Part shown: one piece after another, positions 11,801 through 24,583 of the stretch
Layout: each line of letters starts with the position of its first letter
Numbering within the stretch: position 1 is the first letter of the stretch
Assembly: GCA_012931725.1 (NCBI GenBank)
Contig: CM022944.1
Span: forward strand, 11,437,448 to 11,501,447
Length of the DNA stretch: 64,000 nucleotides
Direction of reading: 5' to 3'
Source of the DNA: Litsea cubeba
Lineage: Eukaryota; Streptophyta; Magnoliopsida; Laurales; Lauraceae
The notes under the pieces: model-generated
The model's input: the letters and a program-made list of their open reading frames with translations, nothing else
What the model was told of the DNA's origin: nothing
Database searches by the model: none
Position numbers and translations under genes: made by a program

Positions 11801-12776
11801 ATTGCCACTGTTATAACCAAATGGAACGATGACACCATTGTTAATAATAAAGAAGAGAGAAGTAGGGATAGTTTAACTTGCCATGGTACTGAAAGGTAGT
11901 TTAGGAAACAGTCTTTAAAATGTACCAAAGAAAATCAAGACTCTGAACTTCATAACAAAAAATTAGCATTAGAATTCAGTCTTGAGTCTCATTAGCAGAC
12001 TACTTAATCTAGCCTCTAACCATCTTCTAAACAGAAAAGGCCTGCCTTCTTTGAAGTTTCCAACTGGGAAAGGAGGAACCAATTCATCATTTATTTTCCG
12101 AAGAAAAGGGAAAAACAAATAGAATTTCCATGAATGATATAACATTCGGTTGAAGAATAGTGTAACCGAAAAGAGCCCAAGTCTATGTCCTCATTTTTAT
12201 AAAAGGAGATTGCTGAATGGATCCTACCAATCACCGTTACTGATTGAGAAAATAAGATCAGAAAAAATTCATATCCCACCGATCATTGAATGAGTGGAAA
12301 TCCTATAAAAAGTTAGTATTCCGGCCAGTTCACAGTTGTGGCTGATATTTAGTATGTACTAATGGAAATTTGCACTCCACCCATTAACATTAACATAAAT
12401 TCGAGTTTCAGTTATGCAAAAGTTTAGAAGACAAGTATCAGAAAAGAGTCTCAGCTATGTATAGCTACTAATTCTCATAAACTGATGTTCAAGAAGTACA
12501 ACAGAGAAGACAAATTGCTTTCTGATCAACAAATCAATATCCCCAATCCTCTTTCTGGAATAGAATGAATGCTGAGGTGGTCTAGTTAAATTTTTTTGCC
12601 TTTTATCAGTAGGACTGTCTAATTCTTAGACTAGTCATTCTAATGATGAAACAACTTCAGTTACAAAGAATACTCATCATTCGTGAATTATCCTAACTTT
12701 TGTTTGAAAGAATTTCCATCATTTTAAATCGCATGTACCAGATGAACCGTCCACTTCCATCAAGAAAAAAATGACC
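8811..12776. other. Intergenic DNA, no supported gene
   Basis: AT-rich sequence with scattered short frames. A MITE-like segment at 9640-9745 is listed separately. Around 11160-11340 a transcript-like context ends ACCATGGCAGAAG followed by a consensus donor GTAAGT, but I found no homologous downstream exon. A frame at 11654-11899 (81 codons) has no recognisable domain. These may be decayed exons of an unknown gene. Confidence 0.4.
9640..9745 (-). mobile_element. MITE fragment related to 19632-19975
   Basis: TCCTCAGAAATTTACAATTG through GATTTACCACAACTTTAAGA to TTTAGTTACCAAACG aligns, in inverse orientation, with 19650-19745 over about 95 bp with only scattered mismatches. Only one end of the element is present here. 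Confidence 0.6.
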
Positions 12777-14996
12777 TCAAATGAACATCCTTGCAGATCT
12801 TTCAGCCGCATCATTCACAATCCTCTCCAGTGGCTCCAGTTCTGTTTTTATGGATGGCATGTCAGTGTGTGTTGGATTGGCATCACCATAAAGCGTTAAC
12901 CCCTCAATTCTAGCAACAATTGCGGTGCCTTCATTCGCATCTACTGCTGTTCGGGAAAAAACAAAAAATAACCATTATAACTTTAGAAGAAAGAAAGAAG
13001 TGATAATGATCTTTTATCTAAGGTGTGCATGGATGTAAGATGGTTATCAGCAATTCCATTTTTTTGTATTGAATTGGTGTTGAAACATTCTTCTTAACTA
13101 ACAAAAAGAAGAAAACCAGAACCGTGTCGGAGGGAGGCAATTATTTTCCTCTTTTCTCCTCTCCACATCAGTGTCCCAAGAAATGAATTTGAGAGGAAAG
13201 TATCCTATCCACCTGCCTTTCTCAGCAGTTGCAGGCACAATGTTTTGTTTTCTAGCTCATATATGTTCTTCAGTTCTCAAACTGCATAATTGCGGGAGCT
13301 CCATAATTTTATCAAATTCCATTCTGTGTGTATGGGGCTGGTTAAGAGCCCATTGAGAACATAGTAAACAGAGCGCAGGTAACTTCGTTATTTGTAGATG
13401 AAGATTCATGCGTCTGGGTAATCTAAGTTGCCAGTATGTGACAGTTGTTTTTTTTAATTTACCAAAGTCAGTTTCTGGTAAACAGAGTTAAGAGTAAATA
13501 CAGTTAAACTGATTGCAGAGCAACCAAGTTGGGAGTATCTGAACAGGGCCTAAAAGGCTTGCAAGTTCCTACTAAATGACATCTGCATATCTGCATCTTT
13601 TATTATATATATATACAATAGAACTTCTGCTGTTTATCGAGAAGTTGTATACATGCTGTTCTCTATCAAAATCATGTGTTCTATATTGTTTGAACAAGTA
13701 GTGCCTGCTTTTTCTTTAACATTTTATGGACAGCTTGCAAGAGGGAAATAAAATCTGAAAGGAATTATAGAAAACCATGCTGATATTTTATCAAAGAAAA
13801 TCAGGGACAATAATAGGAAAATCAAAATGAAAGCAAATTGATTTTACAAATTTCTCTATAAACTCACTACATAAACCAAATATAGAGCATGTTTTTCCTT
13901 CTCAGAAATCCATCAATTGGAAATTCCTACCAATAATTTTCTTTCAGATTCATAGAGAATAAAAAAGAAGTCAAGAAAGAAATGCAATAAGAAAACTTTA
14001 TATAGATCTTAATTCTTGAATACAAGGAAAATAGGAACCCACAAAAAGAAAGACATAATCCTTCCAGTAAACTGATGTTAAAAGATAGAACATAAAGCAT
14101 ACATGCTATCATTCAAAGCCATGCACCCATTAATGAAAAGGAAAGCTACACAGGATCTTCAATATTTTCCTCCTTTCGAAAATACCAGAAGAGAACACAG
14201 ATTCAAAAGATAGGGGCAAAAAAAGAAAAGAAAACAAGAATGACCAGTGGTATTGAATTAAATGAATGAATAAAAGAGATAAGGAAAAATATTCTCCCCC
14301 ATAACATAACCATAATTTAATTTTGATCAAAAGAACACATTTCAACTCATCTCCACTCAAACTCATGTACTAAAAATAAATCTAGAAAAGGACTCAGATT
14401 CCTTTTTTCTTGATTTCCAGTACACATGTCTCTTTCAAATAATTGAATGAAAGATAGATGAACAAGAACAGATTATTTACATTCTTCGATCAAACCCTGT
14501 CATTGATTCGAATATGTGTGTGTCCCCATCTATTTTACTTCTACTCAAATTCAGATACATACCAAGAAACCATGAACGGAAAAGCAGAAATTCAAAATGC
14601 TCTACTCTTCCTATGAACCAAACCACAACTTTAAGAAGAAGAAAAGCAAAAACAGAGAAGTGGGTCATTGAAATTCATCAAAAAGAGAAGTGGGTCGTTG
14701 AAATTCATCAAAAAGAGAGGTGGGTCATTGAGATTTTTCAATGTTATGTCATTACCTGGACGGGAGAAGAACCAAAGAATGAAGGCGCAGACAATGAGAA
14801 CGAGGGGTATGAAGTGGACGGCATTCTCGGCCCATTTGAGCCGCGAGGACTCCTTCTTTGAGACTTCAGAGAAAGGGTCGTAGGTCGGGAGCTGATCGAG
14901 CGCCGCCATCTTGAGCCCAGGAGACCCCTTCATCTGGGGTGATATGTTGATCACGAATTCGTCCGATGCTCGACTTGTGCTTGCCGATCGATGCAT
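12777..14996 (-). CDS. Small plant-conserved single-pass membrane protein, two exons
   Basis: Minus-strand gene: exon 1 is 14996-14756 (241 nt) and exon 2 is 12946-12777 (170 nt, stop TGA). The 1809 bp intron has donor CCAG/GTAATG and a T-rich acceptor ending CCGAACAG. Together they give 136 codons in a consistent phase. The protein starts MHRSASTSRASDEFVINISP, has a cytosolic-looking LPTYDPFSEVSKKESSR stretch, then one hydrophobic segment near residues 60-77 (FIPLVLIVCAFILWFF). A hydrophilic acidic tail follows, with ARIEGLTLYGDANP and a C-terminal ERIVNDAAERSARMFI. I recall similar 120-140 residue proteins of unknown function across land plants (Arabidopsis At1g16170/At1g79390 type). The function is unknown. 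The start fits an ATG preceded by purine-rich leader. Confidence 0.85.
12947..14755 (-). other. Intron of the small membrane-protein gene
   Basis: GT-AG intron, AT-rich, with no transposon or nested gene recognised. Confidence 0.75.
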
Positions 14997-15328
14997 CCTT
15001 CTCCTCCTATTTCCAAAACAACCAACCAAATACAATATACAGAGACAATGAGAATCACAGACTTCGATTGGAAATGGAAAGCAAAAAATAAACGAGAGAG
15101 AGAGAAGTAGAAAACAAGAGAACCCACCAAAAACAGTAGACAGAGAGACTTTGAATGGAGAAGAAAAAGGAAGAAAATGCAACAGAGAGAGTGAAAGGTC
15201 GAATGAATCTTGAAGGAAAGGGACTTGGGAATTAGAATAGAGAGCTTTGAGTAAGAGAGGGATGTTATTACTTCAGAGCCCAAAAAGGGATCTTGACGTC
15301 TCTTCCCAGTCAGCATTAATGAGTCCGG

Positions 15329-15329
<1 letters not shown>

Positions 15330-15372
<43 letters not shown>

Positions 15373-15392
15373 GAGATGGGACAGCTATATAT
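15330..15392 (-). promoter_or_regulatory. Core promoter of the small membrane-protein gene: TATA box and CT/GA repeat
   Basis: ATATATAGC on the minus strand (15392-15384) is followed by a pure CT/GA microsatellite (15332-15368 on the plus strand), about 360 bp upstream of the ATG. The spacing puts a transcription start within or just after the GA tract, a common plant arrangement. Inferred from motifs. Confidence 0.5.
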
Positions 15393-15399
15393 CTGGTAT

Positions 15400-16520
15400 A
15401 TTTCAATAGGACAGGTGGCATCTTTTGTGGGGCCTACTTGCCCTAACACAAAGAAGATGAGTTGGAGGATTAGCTGTGTAAAACAACCATGTCCTAATTA
15501 TAACCATCTCATGTAAGAATATGAGATGGGTTGTTAGAAAACCCCCGGCTGTTACTTGTTTTCTTTTATAGCATATTTTTTCTTGTTTGTTTGAGTTCTA
15601 GGATTGGGACATGGACAGGGTGACTTAATGTTTGATTGGAATGATATTTGGCCCACTTTTGAATCATACCCGTCTAAGTAGGCCCCACAGGATGGGGTGC
15701 AGCTTGATCATATGGGTTGTTGCAAAAAAAAAAGGAAGATTTTGATAGCAAATCATCAGATATCACTTTTAGTGTGACATTCCAACCATCTGATTTGAAC
15801 ATTGAATTTGATTGGAGTTGCAAATAAGCCATCTTAAGCCGTTGGTTTATAGAGGATTTACTGATCAGGAATAGTGTTTATGACATAGGATTGCATGAAT
15901 TTCATCCGTGTATCTTATTTTATTTTGTAATCTTACACATCATGTCATGCACATGCCAGTTTTTATTGCATCAATCTCTCTCTCATATTCATGTAACACA
16001 TGCCTGCAGAGTTTCTTACGTCTAATGCTAAAGAATAGGGTTTTTGTATCTGAACCCCAGCTCTCTTTTTTTCCTGTTCAATGGAAATTGTCATCTATTT
16101 TTTATCCTAAATGATTTCTTTTGAAGTCACTAATTCTGTGGCTAGGATTTAAACAAAATTATCTTTTTTTCTATTCTGGGAACATATTGTGCAATGTAAA
16201 ACAATAGAAGGTTATTTTCATCAAGCATGCAGATGAATGGGAAGATTATCATAATCTAACCAAAGAAACATAGCTTAGGCATACCAACTGCCTCACTGGA
16301 TGGGGGCTCCTAATGGTAAGTTGACACACATTATGCAAATTTATTATGATACTATCCAATATTGGGTAATGTCTAAATCGGCCACAAACTAATATTACTA
16401 TATTAGTGAAAACTTAAAGGAGTTAGGTTTTTTGTGAACGGATTGGATGGATTATAAATGGGCTGCTATGACTAGACAAATACAAAAACAAATCAGAAAC
16501 CCCACTCGTTTGTATATAAA
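15400..16520. other. Intergenic spacer
   Basis: No coding region or RNA gene recognised. It holds a few T/A-rich runs and separates the small-gene promoter from the Helitron. Confidence 0.5.
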
Positions 16521-16531
16521 CTAGCAAAACT

Positions 16532-16546
16532 CCGTGGATAACCACG
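16532..16546 (-). other. Helitron 3' terminal hairpin
   Basis: Five-base-pair stem CGTGG/CCACG with a four-base loop, 8 nt before the terminal CTAG. This is the presumed rolling-circle transposition terminator. Confidence 0.8.
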
Positions 16547-16664
16547 AAACCACCAAATACACATGCTGATATGAATTATTTTTAATAAATTTATTAATTA
16601 GTAAACTTGTGAGTCCTTTTTTTTTATCTTTATGTTTTTTATCCAAATGTTTTATTCTTTAGGT

Positions 16665-19365
16665 GAGGCATGAATTGATTAAAAAAGATCAAATGATCAT
16701 AAACCTAACAAATTGACCTGATATATTTAAGTGGAACCAAGATGAATGGGGTCCATCATCTCTATTCTAACCGTTCATAAAATCATATGATGCGGGCTGG
16801 GACCTATTAATTGATTGATAAAGATCAAATAATCAAATGATCATAGACCTCTCAAATTGACCAAACCTAACCTATTTAAGTGGGACCCCCAAGATGAATG
16901 GGGTTCACCATCTATATTCTAACCGCCCATAAAATCATATTATGCAATATGGGACCCATGAATTGATTAAGAAAGATCAAATGATCAAATGATCGTAGAC
17001 CTAACAAATTGACCTAATATATTTAAGTGGGACCCAGATGAATGGGGTCCACCATCTTTATTCTAACCGTCCATAAAATCAAATGTTGCGGGCCGGGACC
17101 CATTAATTGATTGATAAAGATCAAATGATGAAATGATCATAGACCTCTCAAATTGACCAAACCTAGCCTATTTAAGTGGGACCCCCAAGATGAATGGGGT
17201 CCACCATCTATATTCTAACCGTCCATAAAACCATATGATGCGGGCTGGGACCCATGAATTGCTTGATAAAGATCAAATGATCAAATGATCATAGACCTCA
17301 CAAATTGACCAAACCTAACCTATTTAAGTGGAACCCCTCCGATGAATGGGGTCCACCATCTCTATTCTAACCGTCCATAAAACCATATTATGCGGGATGG
17401 GACCCATGAATTGATTAAGAAAGATCAAATGATCGCAGACCTAACAAATTGACCAAATATTTTTAAGCAGGACCAAGATGAATGGGGTCCACCATATTTA
17501 TTCTAACCGTCCATAAAATTAAATGATGTGGGCCGGGACCCATGAATTGATTGATAAAGATCAAATGATCATAAACCTCTCAAATTGACCAAACGTGACC
17601 TATTTAAGTGGGACCCCAAAGATGAATGGGTCCACCATCTATATTCTAACAGCCCATAAAATAATCTGATGCGGGCTGGGACCCATGAATTGCTTGATAA
17701 TGATCAAAGTATTAAATGATCATAGACCTCACAAATTGACTAAATCTAACCTATTTAAGTGGAACCCCCCAGATGAATGGGGTCCACCTTCTTTATTCCA
17801 ACAGTCCATAAAATCATATTATGTGGGATGAGACCCATGAATTGATTCAAAAAGATCAAAGAATCAAATGATCGTAGACCTAACAAATTGATCAAATATG
17901 TTTAAGTGAAACCCAGATGAATGGTGTCCACCATCTCTATTCTAACCGTCCATAAAATCATATGATGCGGGCTGGGACTCATGAATTGATTGATAAAGTT
18001 CAAATGATCATAGTCCTCATAAATTGACCAAACCTAATTTATTTAAGTGGGACCCCAAAGATGAATGGAGTCCACCATCTATATTTTAACCGTTCATAAA
18101 ACCATATGATGCGGGCTGGGACCCATGAATTGCTTGATAAAGGTCAAAGGATCAAATGATCATAGACCTCACAAATTGACCAAACCTAACATATTTAAGT
18201 GAAACCCCCCAAATGAATGGGGTCCACCATCTCTATTTTAACCATATCTATTCCAACCGTCCATAAAACCATATTATGCGGGATGAGACCCATGAATTGA
18301 TTAAGAAATATCAAAGGATCAAATGATCATAGACCTAACAAATTGAACAAATATTTTTAAGTGGGACCCAGATGAATGGGGTCTACCATTTTTATTCTAA
18401 CCGTCCATAAAATCAAATGATGTGGGCCGGGACCCATGAATTGATTGATAAAGATCAAATGATCAAATGATCATAAACCTCTCAAATCGACCAAACCTGA
18501 CATATTTAACTGGGACCCCCAAGATGAATGGGGCCCACCATCTATATTCTAACCATCCATGAAATAATCTGATGCAGGCTGGGACCCGTGAATTGCTTGA
18601 TAATGATCAAAGTATTAAATGATCATAGACCTCACAAATTGACCAAACCTAACCTATTTAAGTGGAACCCCCCAGATGAATGGGGTCCACCATCTTTATT
18701 CTAACTGTCCATAAAACCATATTATGCGGGATGGGACCCATGAATTGATTTAAAAAGATCAAAGAATCAAATGATCGTAGACCTAACAAATTGATCAAAT
18801 ATGTTTAAGTGAAACCCAGATGAATGGTGTCCACCATCTCTATTCTAACCGTCCATAAAATCATATGATGCGGCCTGGGACCCATGAATTGATTGATAAA
18901 GTTCAAATGATCATAGTCCTCATAAATTGACCAAACCTAATTTATTTAAGTGGGACCCCAAAGATGAATGGAGTCCACCATCTATATTATAACCGTTCAT
19001 AAAACCATATGATGCGGGCTGGGACCCATGAATTGCTTGATAAAGGTCAAAGGATCAAATGATCATAGACATTACAAATTGACCAAACCTAACCTATTTA
19101 AGTGAAACCCCCAAATGAATGGGGTCCACCATCTCTATTTTAATCATATCTATTCTAACCGTCCATAAAATCATATTATGCGGGATGGGACCCATGAATT
19201 GATTAAGAAATATCAAAGGATCAAATGATCATAGACCTAACAAATTGACCAAATATTTTTAAGTGGGACCCAGATGAATGGGGTCTACCATCTTTATTCT
19301 AACCGTCCATAAAATCAAATGATGCGGGCCGGGACCCATGAATTGATTGATATAAATTTAGCACA
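16665..19365. repeat. ~148 bp tandem array with trimer/hexamer higher-order structure
   Basis: About 18 monomers are anchored by ACCCATGAATTG, ATGAATGGGGTCCACCATCT and TTCTAACCGTCCATAAAA. Three monomer types recur in order after the GAATTG anchor: A (ATTGATTGATAAAG), B (ATTGCTTGATAAAG) and C (ATTGATTAAGAAAG). This gives a ~445 bp trimer. A C variant with GATTCAAAAAG or GATTTAAAAAG and GGTGTCCACC recurs about 892 bp apart (near 17847 and 18741), giving a hexamer. Another marker, TATTTTAA(C/T)CATATCTATT, recurs near 18233 and 19137. Nested higher-order repeats indicate repeated unequal exchange. Confidence 0.85.
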
Positions 19366-19543
19366 TCAAATGCTCTAATGTGGAAGATTATTCTTGATGG
19401 AGAGATTTTAGGTATTTTGAGTGTGTAATAGATATAGAGATTTTAGGGATAAGGGCAACTCCGGAAATAACATTGCAAAAAATTTGAGGTTGCGCCACGT
19501 GTCTTTATGTGAGGAAGTGTATACATCCCTTTAGTAATATAGA

Positions 19544-22500
19544 TAATGAATTTACTTGTTTCCAAACATATAGCTTAGCTGTATGGGTTATTGATTTCTT
19601 ATAAGAGGTTTTTCATGTAACAAATTCTTTAGTTTTGGTGTAACAAATCACTTTTGGCAACCAAATTTTTAGGAAAAAGATTTTTAGTTTTCTTAAAGAT
19701 GTGGTAAATCTATATTTTGCAATTGTAAATTCCTGAGGATTTGGACAAATGAAAATCTTCATTTGTTAGGATTTTCAGATCTGACCGCCCCCCATAAGAC
19801 TTGAAAATCCTCACTTAAATGGATTTGCACGGTGAATCATATTTTTCTCAGCTATATGCATAGATGCACACCAATATCAATGTGAAATCATCAACTATAC
19901 AAATCCTCAGCAATAAATCTTTGTTCCAGTGATAGTGAAGAATCATCAAATCTATCGCCTGTTACCAAACATGCTCTAAAAGTTATTGAGTATTTTTCGG
20001 TTTTCATATTGGAGGCCCTCCCATTATCAAAATCCAACCCCTTCAAATACATTTATCCCCTTAATTGGCACCGGATGGACTTTGTTTTGCATTATTGCAT
20101 GATGTATATAAGTTGAGCTTTGACAACCTGAAACTAAGGCCTACATCATTTGATTGGTTTGATATTGTCGGCAAATAGGGCATGCTTTCTTATGTTTCTC
20201 ACTCGAGTTTGGATCCTCTTTGAGTCTCGCCCACGCTTCCTATGAATGAATGAGGATTTAAACTCAGCCATGAGGCTTATCTATTAAAGATTTAAATCAC
20301 GCAAAATAAAAGCCCTCTTTTGACAATTGTCCCCAAATTTTACTTTAATAGGAGCTGGTCTCATTGTAAGATTTCATAATATAATTAATGATTTGACTAA
20401 AGCATATGATTAATATTGCATAATTATATTAGAAAGGAGGGGATTCCCCTATGACCTCAGTCCTAGGGATTCGAACTCCGAGATCATATCATAAGCCCAG
20501 CAGAGACTTATCAAAACTTGAATTTGCATTTATTTGGTAATCCTAACCATTCAATTAAAGACTTTTTGGTGCCAAACTAAATGGATGCTGAAGAAAAGTC
20601 CTGCTTAAGGCTATAGTATGTCCTACAAGATGACCAGCTATGATGGTCTGGTCGCCTAATATGTGATACAGTCCATGGGTAGGCCATTTGAACAACGACT
20701 CAGATTCCCATAGTGCTCAACATGTGTGTACTACAGTTATACGCAAAACTGCTACTTTCAACAGAGTATTTTCTGAGAATTTACAATGACCACCTAAAAT
20801 TGTTGACAATTACAAACATCGACCTAACTTTTTTTTTTCTTCCACTTTTTATAACAAACTGCCCCCCATCAATTTGGAATACTCAGCCATCTCAATCCGT
20901 CGACACAATTATCGTCGAAGGTTGACGAATCCTTTAGTCTAATCTGGTTTGATAAAAATCTCGATTTAACTAGAATTAACATAGGTTCATATATGGCAAA
21001 CATGATTTTTGTGGGGATGGGAACGTTCCTTTGTGGGTTAGGGATAGACTCAATATCCTGTAGGTTTTTAGGTGGCTTTTGGTTGTCTTGGTTGGCTGTA
21101 TTTTGGTTTGTTTGTGTGCAGCTGTATTTTTCTAGCTTACCAAAAACAAAACATAGGTTCAATTTGAAATAGGCTGGGGTCCAAGGACATTTACATCTTT
21201 TTATGACAAAATATGCTGAATCTCAAAGTTCAGAACCAATCTCTTACTGAAGATCAAAGTTATTAATCTACATTGTCAGACAAATAGAGGTGATTATTTG
21301 TAGAAACAAAAACACAGGTTCTTTGGCAGATATCAAAACTTATTGATGGTTATCTGTACATTTCATAATAGCATTTATGGCACGGAAGGTATGCATATAT
21401 TATATATACATTTGTGCAGGAGATGAGATACAATTCACCATGGGAGAAGGAGCTCTCTTTTTCATGCATCATATACTATATTATATTTGGGCATTTACAG
21501 AACTTCAAAGATCACCTGATATTTGGAGCAAGAATATTACACAGCAGAGGGCAAAAGCCATGAATCTACTTCTCTACACAAGGAGAGAAATAGAAGGGAA
21601 AATAGGTGACATGTTCTTCCATTTTGTACGTGCTCTTAAAATAAAATGTACCCTTTTTCATGCAATAGAGCAGTTGCATTTCCATGAAAATACACACAGC
21701 CGAACTAAGCCTATTTTATAAATTTTTCCTCATTTTCTTCAACTTTTCAAGGTGTTGGATCTCCTGAACTAATAACATGATACATATTATTTTGCTGAAA
21801 TAATGAACCATATCTGCCCATACTTGTGTGTTAACGTGTTATTCAAATTAGTTGGAATTATGTCTTAAGGTTTAAAAAAAAAAAAAAACTTTGCTGGGAG
21901 TTTATTTTATATTTGGCAATCACATTTTGGTGGAGTTAAATCAATTTTTTTTGCATGCCAAAATAAGAGCTGCTTTCAGATTTTACTCCAACAGAAGGCT
22001 CCATTCCAAAATATGAAAAAACAACTAGGGTGCAATCCTTTTGACCAACACTATCCGGGCTCTAAATATTATTAAAAGACGTCCAGAAGTAGAGAGTGGT
22101 TGCAGATTATTATTCAGATAGTCACCTTTATGCTTTGATAATGCTGATTAATAGATCATTTTTACTTCGTTTGGCAGTGTGTGGAGAGTGAGGGTTCTCT
22201 AGTAGGGGTTTGTTTTGTCAAGTTCTGTTCTGGCTAATATTTTCCTTTTGGCTTGGTTTTTATTGTGAAACTGTTGCCTTTGTATAATTTGCTTAAACTG
22301 TTTCTAATTTTGGATGGTTAAAAAAATCTATATACTTGCCATCCAAAAAAAAATGTTAGTCTTGTTGAATTTTTAATGTTGTGCTTAAGAGTAGTAATCA
22401 AAAGAATTATTCACAGTGGCTTCAGTGGTTTACTATGTCTTACTGTGACTTAATTCTAATCAGACTTTTGTTCCCCACACAGATTGTTAAGTCATCAACA

Positions 22501-24583
22501 GAAAATAATGCTATCCATGGACGATGATTATAAAATTTGGGATCTACAAATACAGAAGTTGTTAGATGCCAATTGTGAAAGTTGCATAAGAGACCACTAG
22601 AGAAGTTTTTGATGCAGTATGATTGAATAAGAAACAACAAAGCAAGTGGAGAAGTACAACTCACAAAGGCAACACTAGATAGACAGGATATGGCTCCCAT
22701 AATGATAATCTAGCAACAAAGTAAGTTAAATAGAATTATTTTCTATATAAATTTAGAATTCAATACTGTGAGGTTGTGGAACAAATGTAAGGCATAACAG
22801 AAATCAAATAGGAAAACATGAACTACCTTTGTTACTTGACCACAGCAGGGTTTTTCGAATAGGTGAGTCACATTTATTCAGAATATGCGAAGTGCCTTGA
22901 ATGCTACCAAACACAAATCAGCAGTTGTATTTACTTCAATTTTAACACTAAGGGGCTGTTGTTTGCACTCATTCACATATTTAAGTGATGCAAATGCATA
23001 ATGGTTACACATGATCGCATTTGTTTGTGCTCATTTATGCAAAATTATGACCTTAGATAAACAGTTGTTTTGAAGGAAGAACCACTAACATTGAGAAATC
23101 TTGGACCTCTATAGCTAATCTCGACACAGTATTCCAAACCAAAATTTATTTTCTCACATTTTATCAGACAAAATAAGAAGACTCGATTGTCTCCATCCAG
23201 TCTCATTCCCCTAGGAACAAAAGAAAATGAAAAGAAACTACAAAAAGAGTTGCCAACTTTATTAGATTAACTTCATTATAGTTGGCAAGGGAAGCAGAAA
23301 GATTTTCTGGGAAGATCGGTAGAGTACATACCACTTGTCATCCCAAGATGCATACCAAATCTGTCATGGAAAGGTACTCGGGTAAAACGGCTACCATGGA
23401 ATGAAACTTTCAGAGGAAAACTACTGGATTAAAGATTCCTTGTTTATAAAGCATTTCTGAAATCCTTTCTGTGGGAATGGCATGTGTGGGGCAAGGGCAT
23501 TATTTCTTGGAAGAGGTTCTCAAACTAGTGTTGCACTGCAAATTACATGTTCGAGCAACTAACATGGTGTCAAAGGGCAAGCTCTCCATATGCTGTGCCT
23601 TGGGGCAAGAATATTTCTCCAAGAGTCGAGGCATTTTGTTTGACAGCTATTACATCATCATTGTCATTAGCAGTAGCAGCAGCAGCTTAACCTTATCCCA
23701 TCAAACTGGGCCCCTGGGCACTCTCTTTAATATAAATGCCCAAGTATTTGTTTCATGTGCAAAGCTGAGGAGGAAAAACTGTGGAGTGGAGCAAGGGCGG
23801 AACGGAACCAGAAAATTTCTTTCTGGCGGCAGTTTATGAACTCTGTCTAAAAATGAATGCCTCACCACCTTTCAATTATAGTTAGTTCTGGGCAAGAAAC
23901 CAAGCTGGATGGACGGTGGCAAAGATTTCAACCATTTGAAGGATTCAAACAAAAATGACCACAGGCATAAACTTAAAAATACACAAAAAATAAAGAAAGA
24001 TAAATAACAATACCATTCCCAAAAAAATAAATAAGTAGAAAGATTAGTAACAATCACATTCTTCCAGTGTTGTCTTAGCAGGCTATTTCATTTGGGTGGA
24101 CTTGCAAGAAAATTTTTGACAGCACCTACCAAGACTTGTGTGTTCATTTCATTTATCCAAGTTTACGATTACTTCTTAATCTCCTAAGCATTAAAAAGTG
24201 CCATTAATGATTAAACTGTATTTATCATATCTCATTTTTCATTGTATGCGGAAACAATAACATTGAGCAAAATTAAGCTACGTATCTGGAATAGTAGAAA
24301 TCACATGGTGATATAGCACCAAATCTTGTTATTCTCTTCAGTCTAATGTGGTCCATGTCCATAACTTGCCTAAAGATCTCCATGACAACTTCGCAACATT
24401 TCAAACCTTAATAATGTTCTAACTAACTGCATCTGACAAGTGTTTGCATTGTATCACCATATTAAACCCACAGCAAGAATTATTTGTTTATTAGCAGTGT
24501 AAGATTTTGCTACATTTTCAATTCTGACATTTAAATAAGAATATTTTACTCTCACCTCTGCTTGGATATGGACTGCATGGATA
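19544..24583. other. Intergenic DNA with MITE, no supported gene
   Basis: Aside from the MITE at 19632-19975, I see only short frames without recognisable domains, for example 21377-21721 and 23471-23839 (122 codons, Ser-rich, unrecognised). 21010-21160 is GT-rich in a way seen at LINE or retrotransposon 3' ends, but it cannot be assigned. Confidence 0.4.
19632..19975. mobile_element. MITE-like element (TTTGGCAACC ... GTTACCAAACATG ends)
   Basis: The segment runs from a CTTTTGGCAACCAAATTT end to a CCTGTTACCAAACATGCTC end, which are roughly inverted. Its left ~95 bp are shared in inverse orientation with 9640-9745. This is probably a PIF/Harbinger- or hAT-type MITE. No clean target duplication was found. 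Confidence 0.5.

Larger units (their letters stand above)
16521..19543 (-). mobile_element. Non-autonomous Helitron filled with a satellite-like array
   Basis: Read on the minus strand, the 5' end is TCTATATTACTAAAGGGATG (19543-19524), preceded by A. The 3' end is a hairpin CGTGG-TTAT-CCACG (16546-16533), eight bases, then CTAG (16524-16521), followed by T. A/T insertion-site flanks, 5' TC, and a 3' hairpin close to CTRR are the defining Helitron signals, and all are present. The 5' region also has the CACGTGGCGCAA motif often seen in plant Helitrons. There is no Rep/helicase coding sequence. About 2.7 of the 3.0 kb is a tandem array. Confidence 0.85.

Noticed and set aside
14514..15421. Several overlapping 100-180 codon frames on both strands
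   Set aside because: One simply extends exon 1 of the small gene into leader and intron; the others are shadows or GA-repeat translations.
16665..19365. Regularly spaced repeats resembling a CRISPR array
   Set aside because: The whole monomer is repeated with no unique spacers, in a plant Helitron. It is a tandem satellite.
20461..20490. GGGATTCGAACTCC as a tRNA B-box
   Set aside because: No A-box or foldable tRNA around it.
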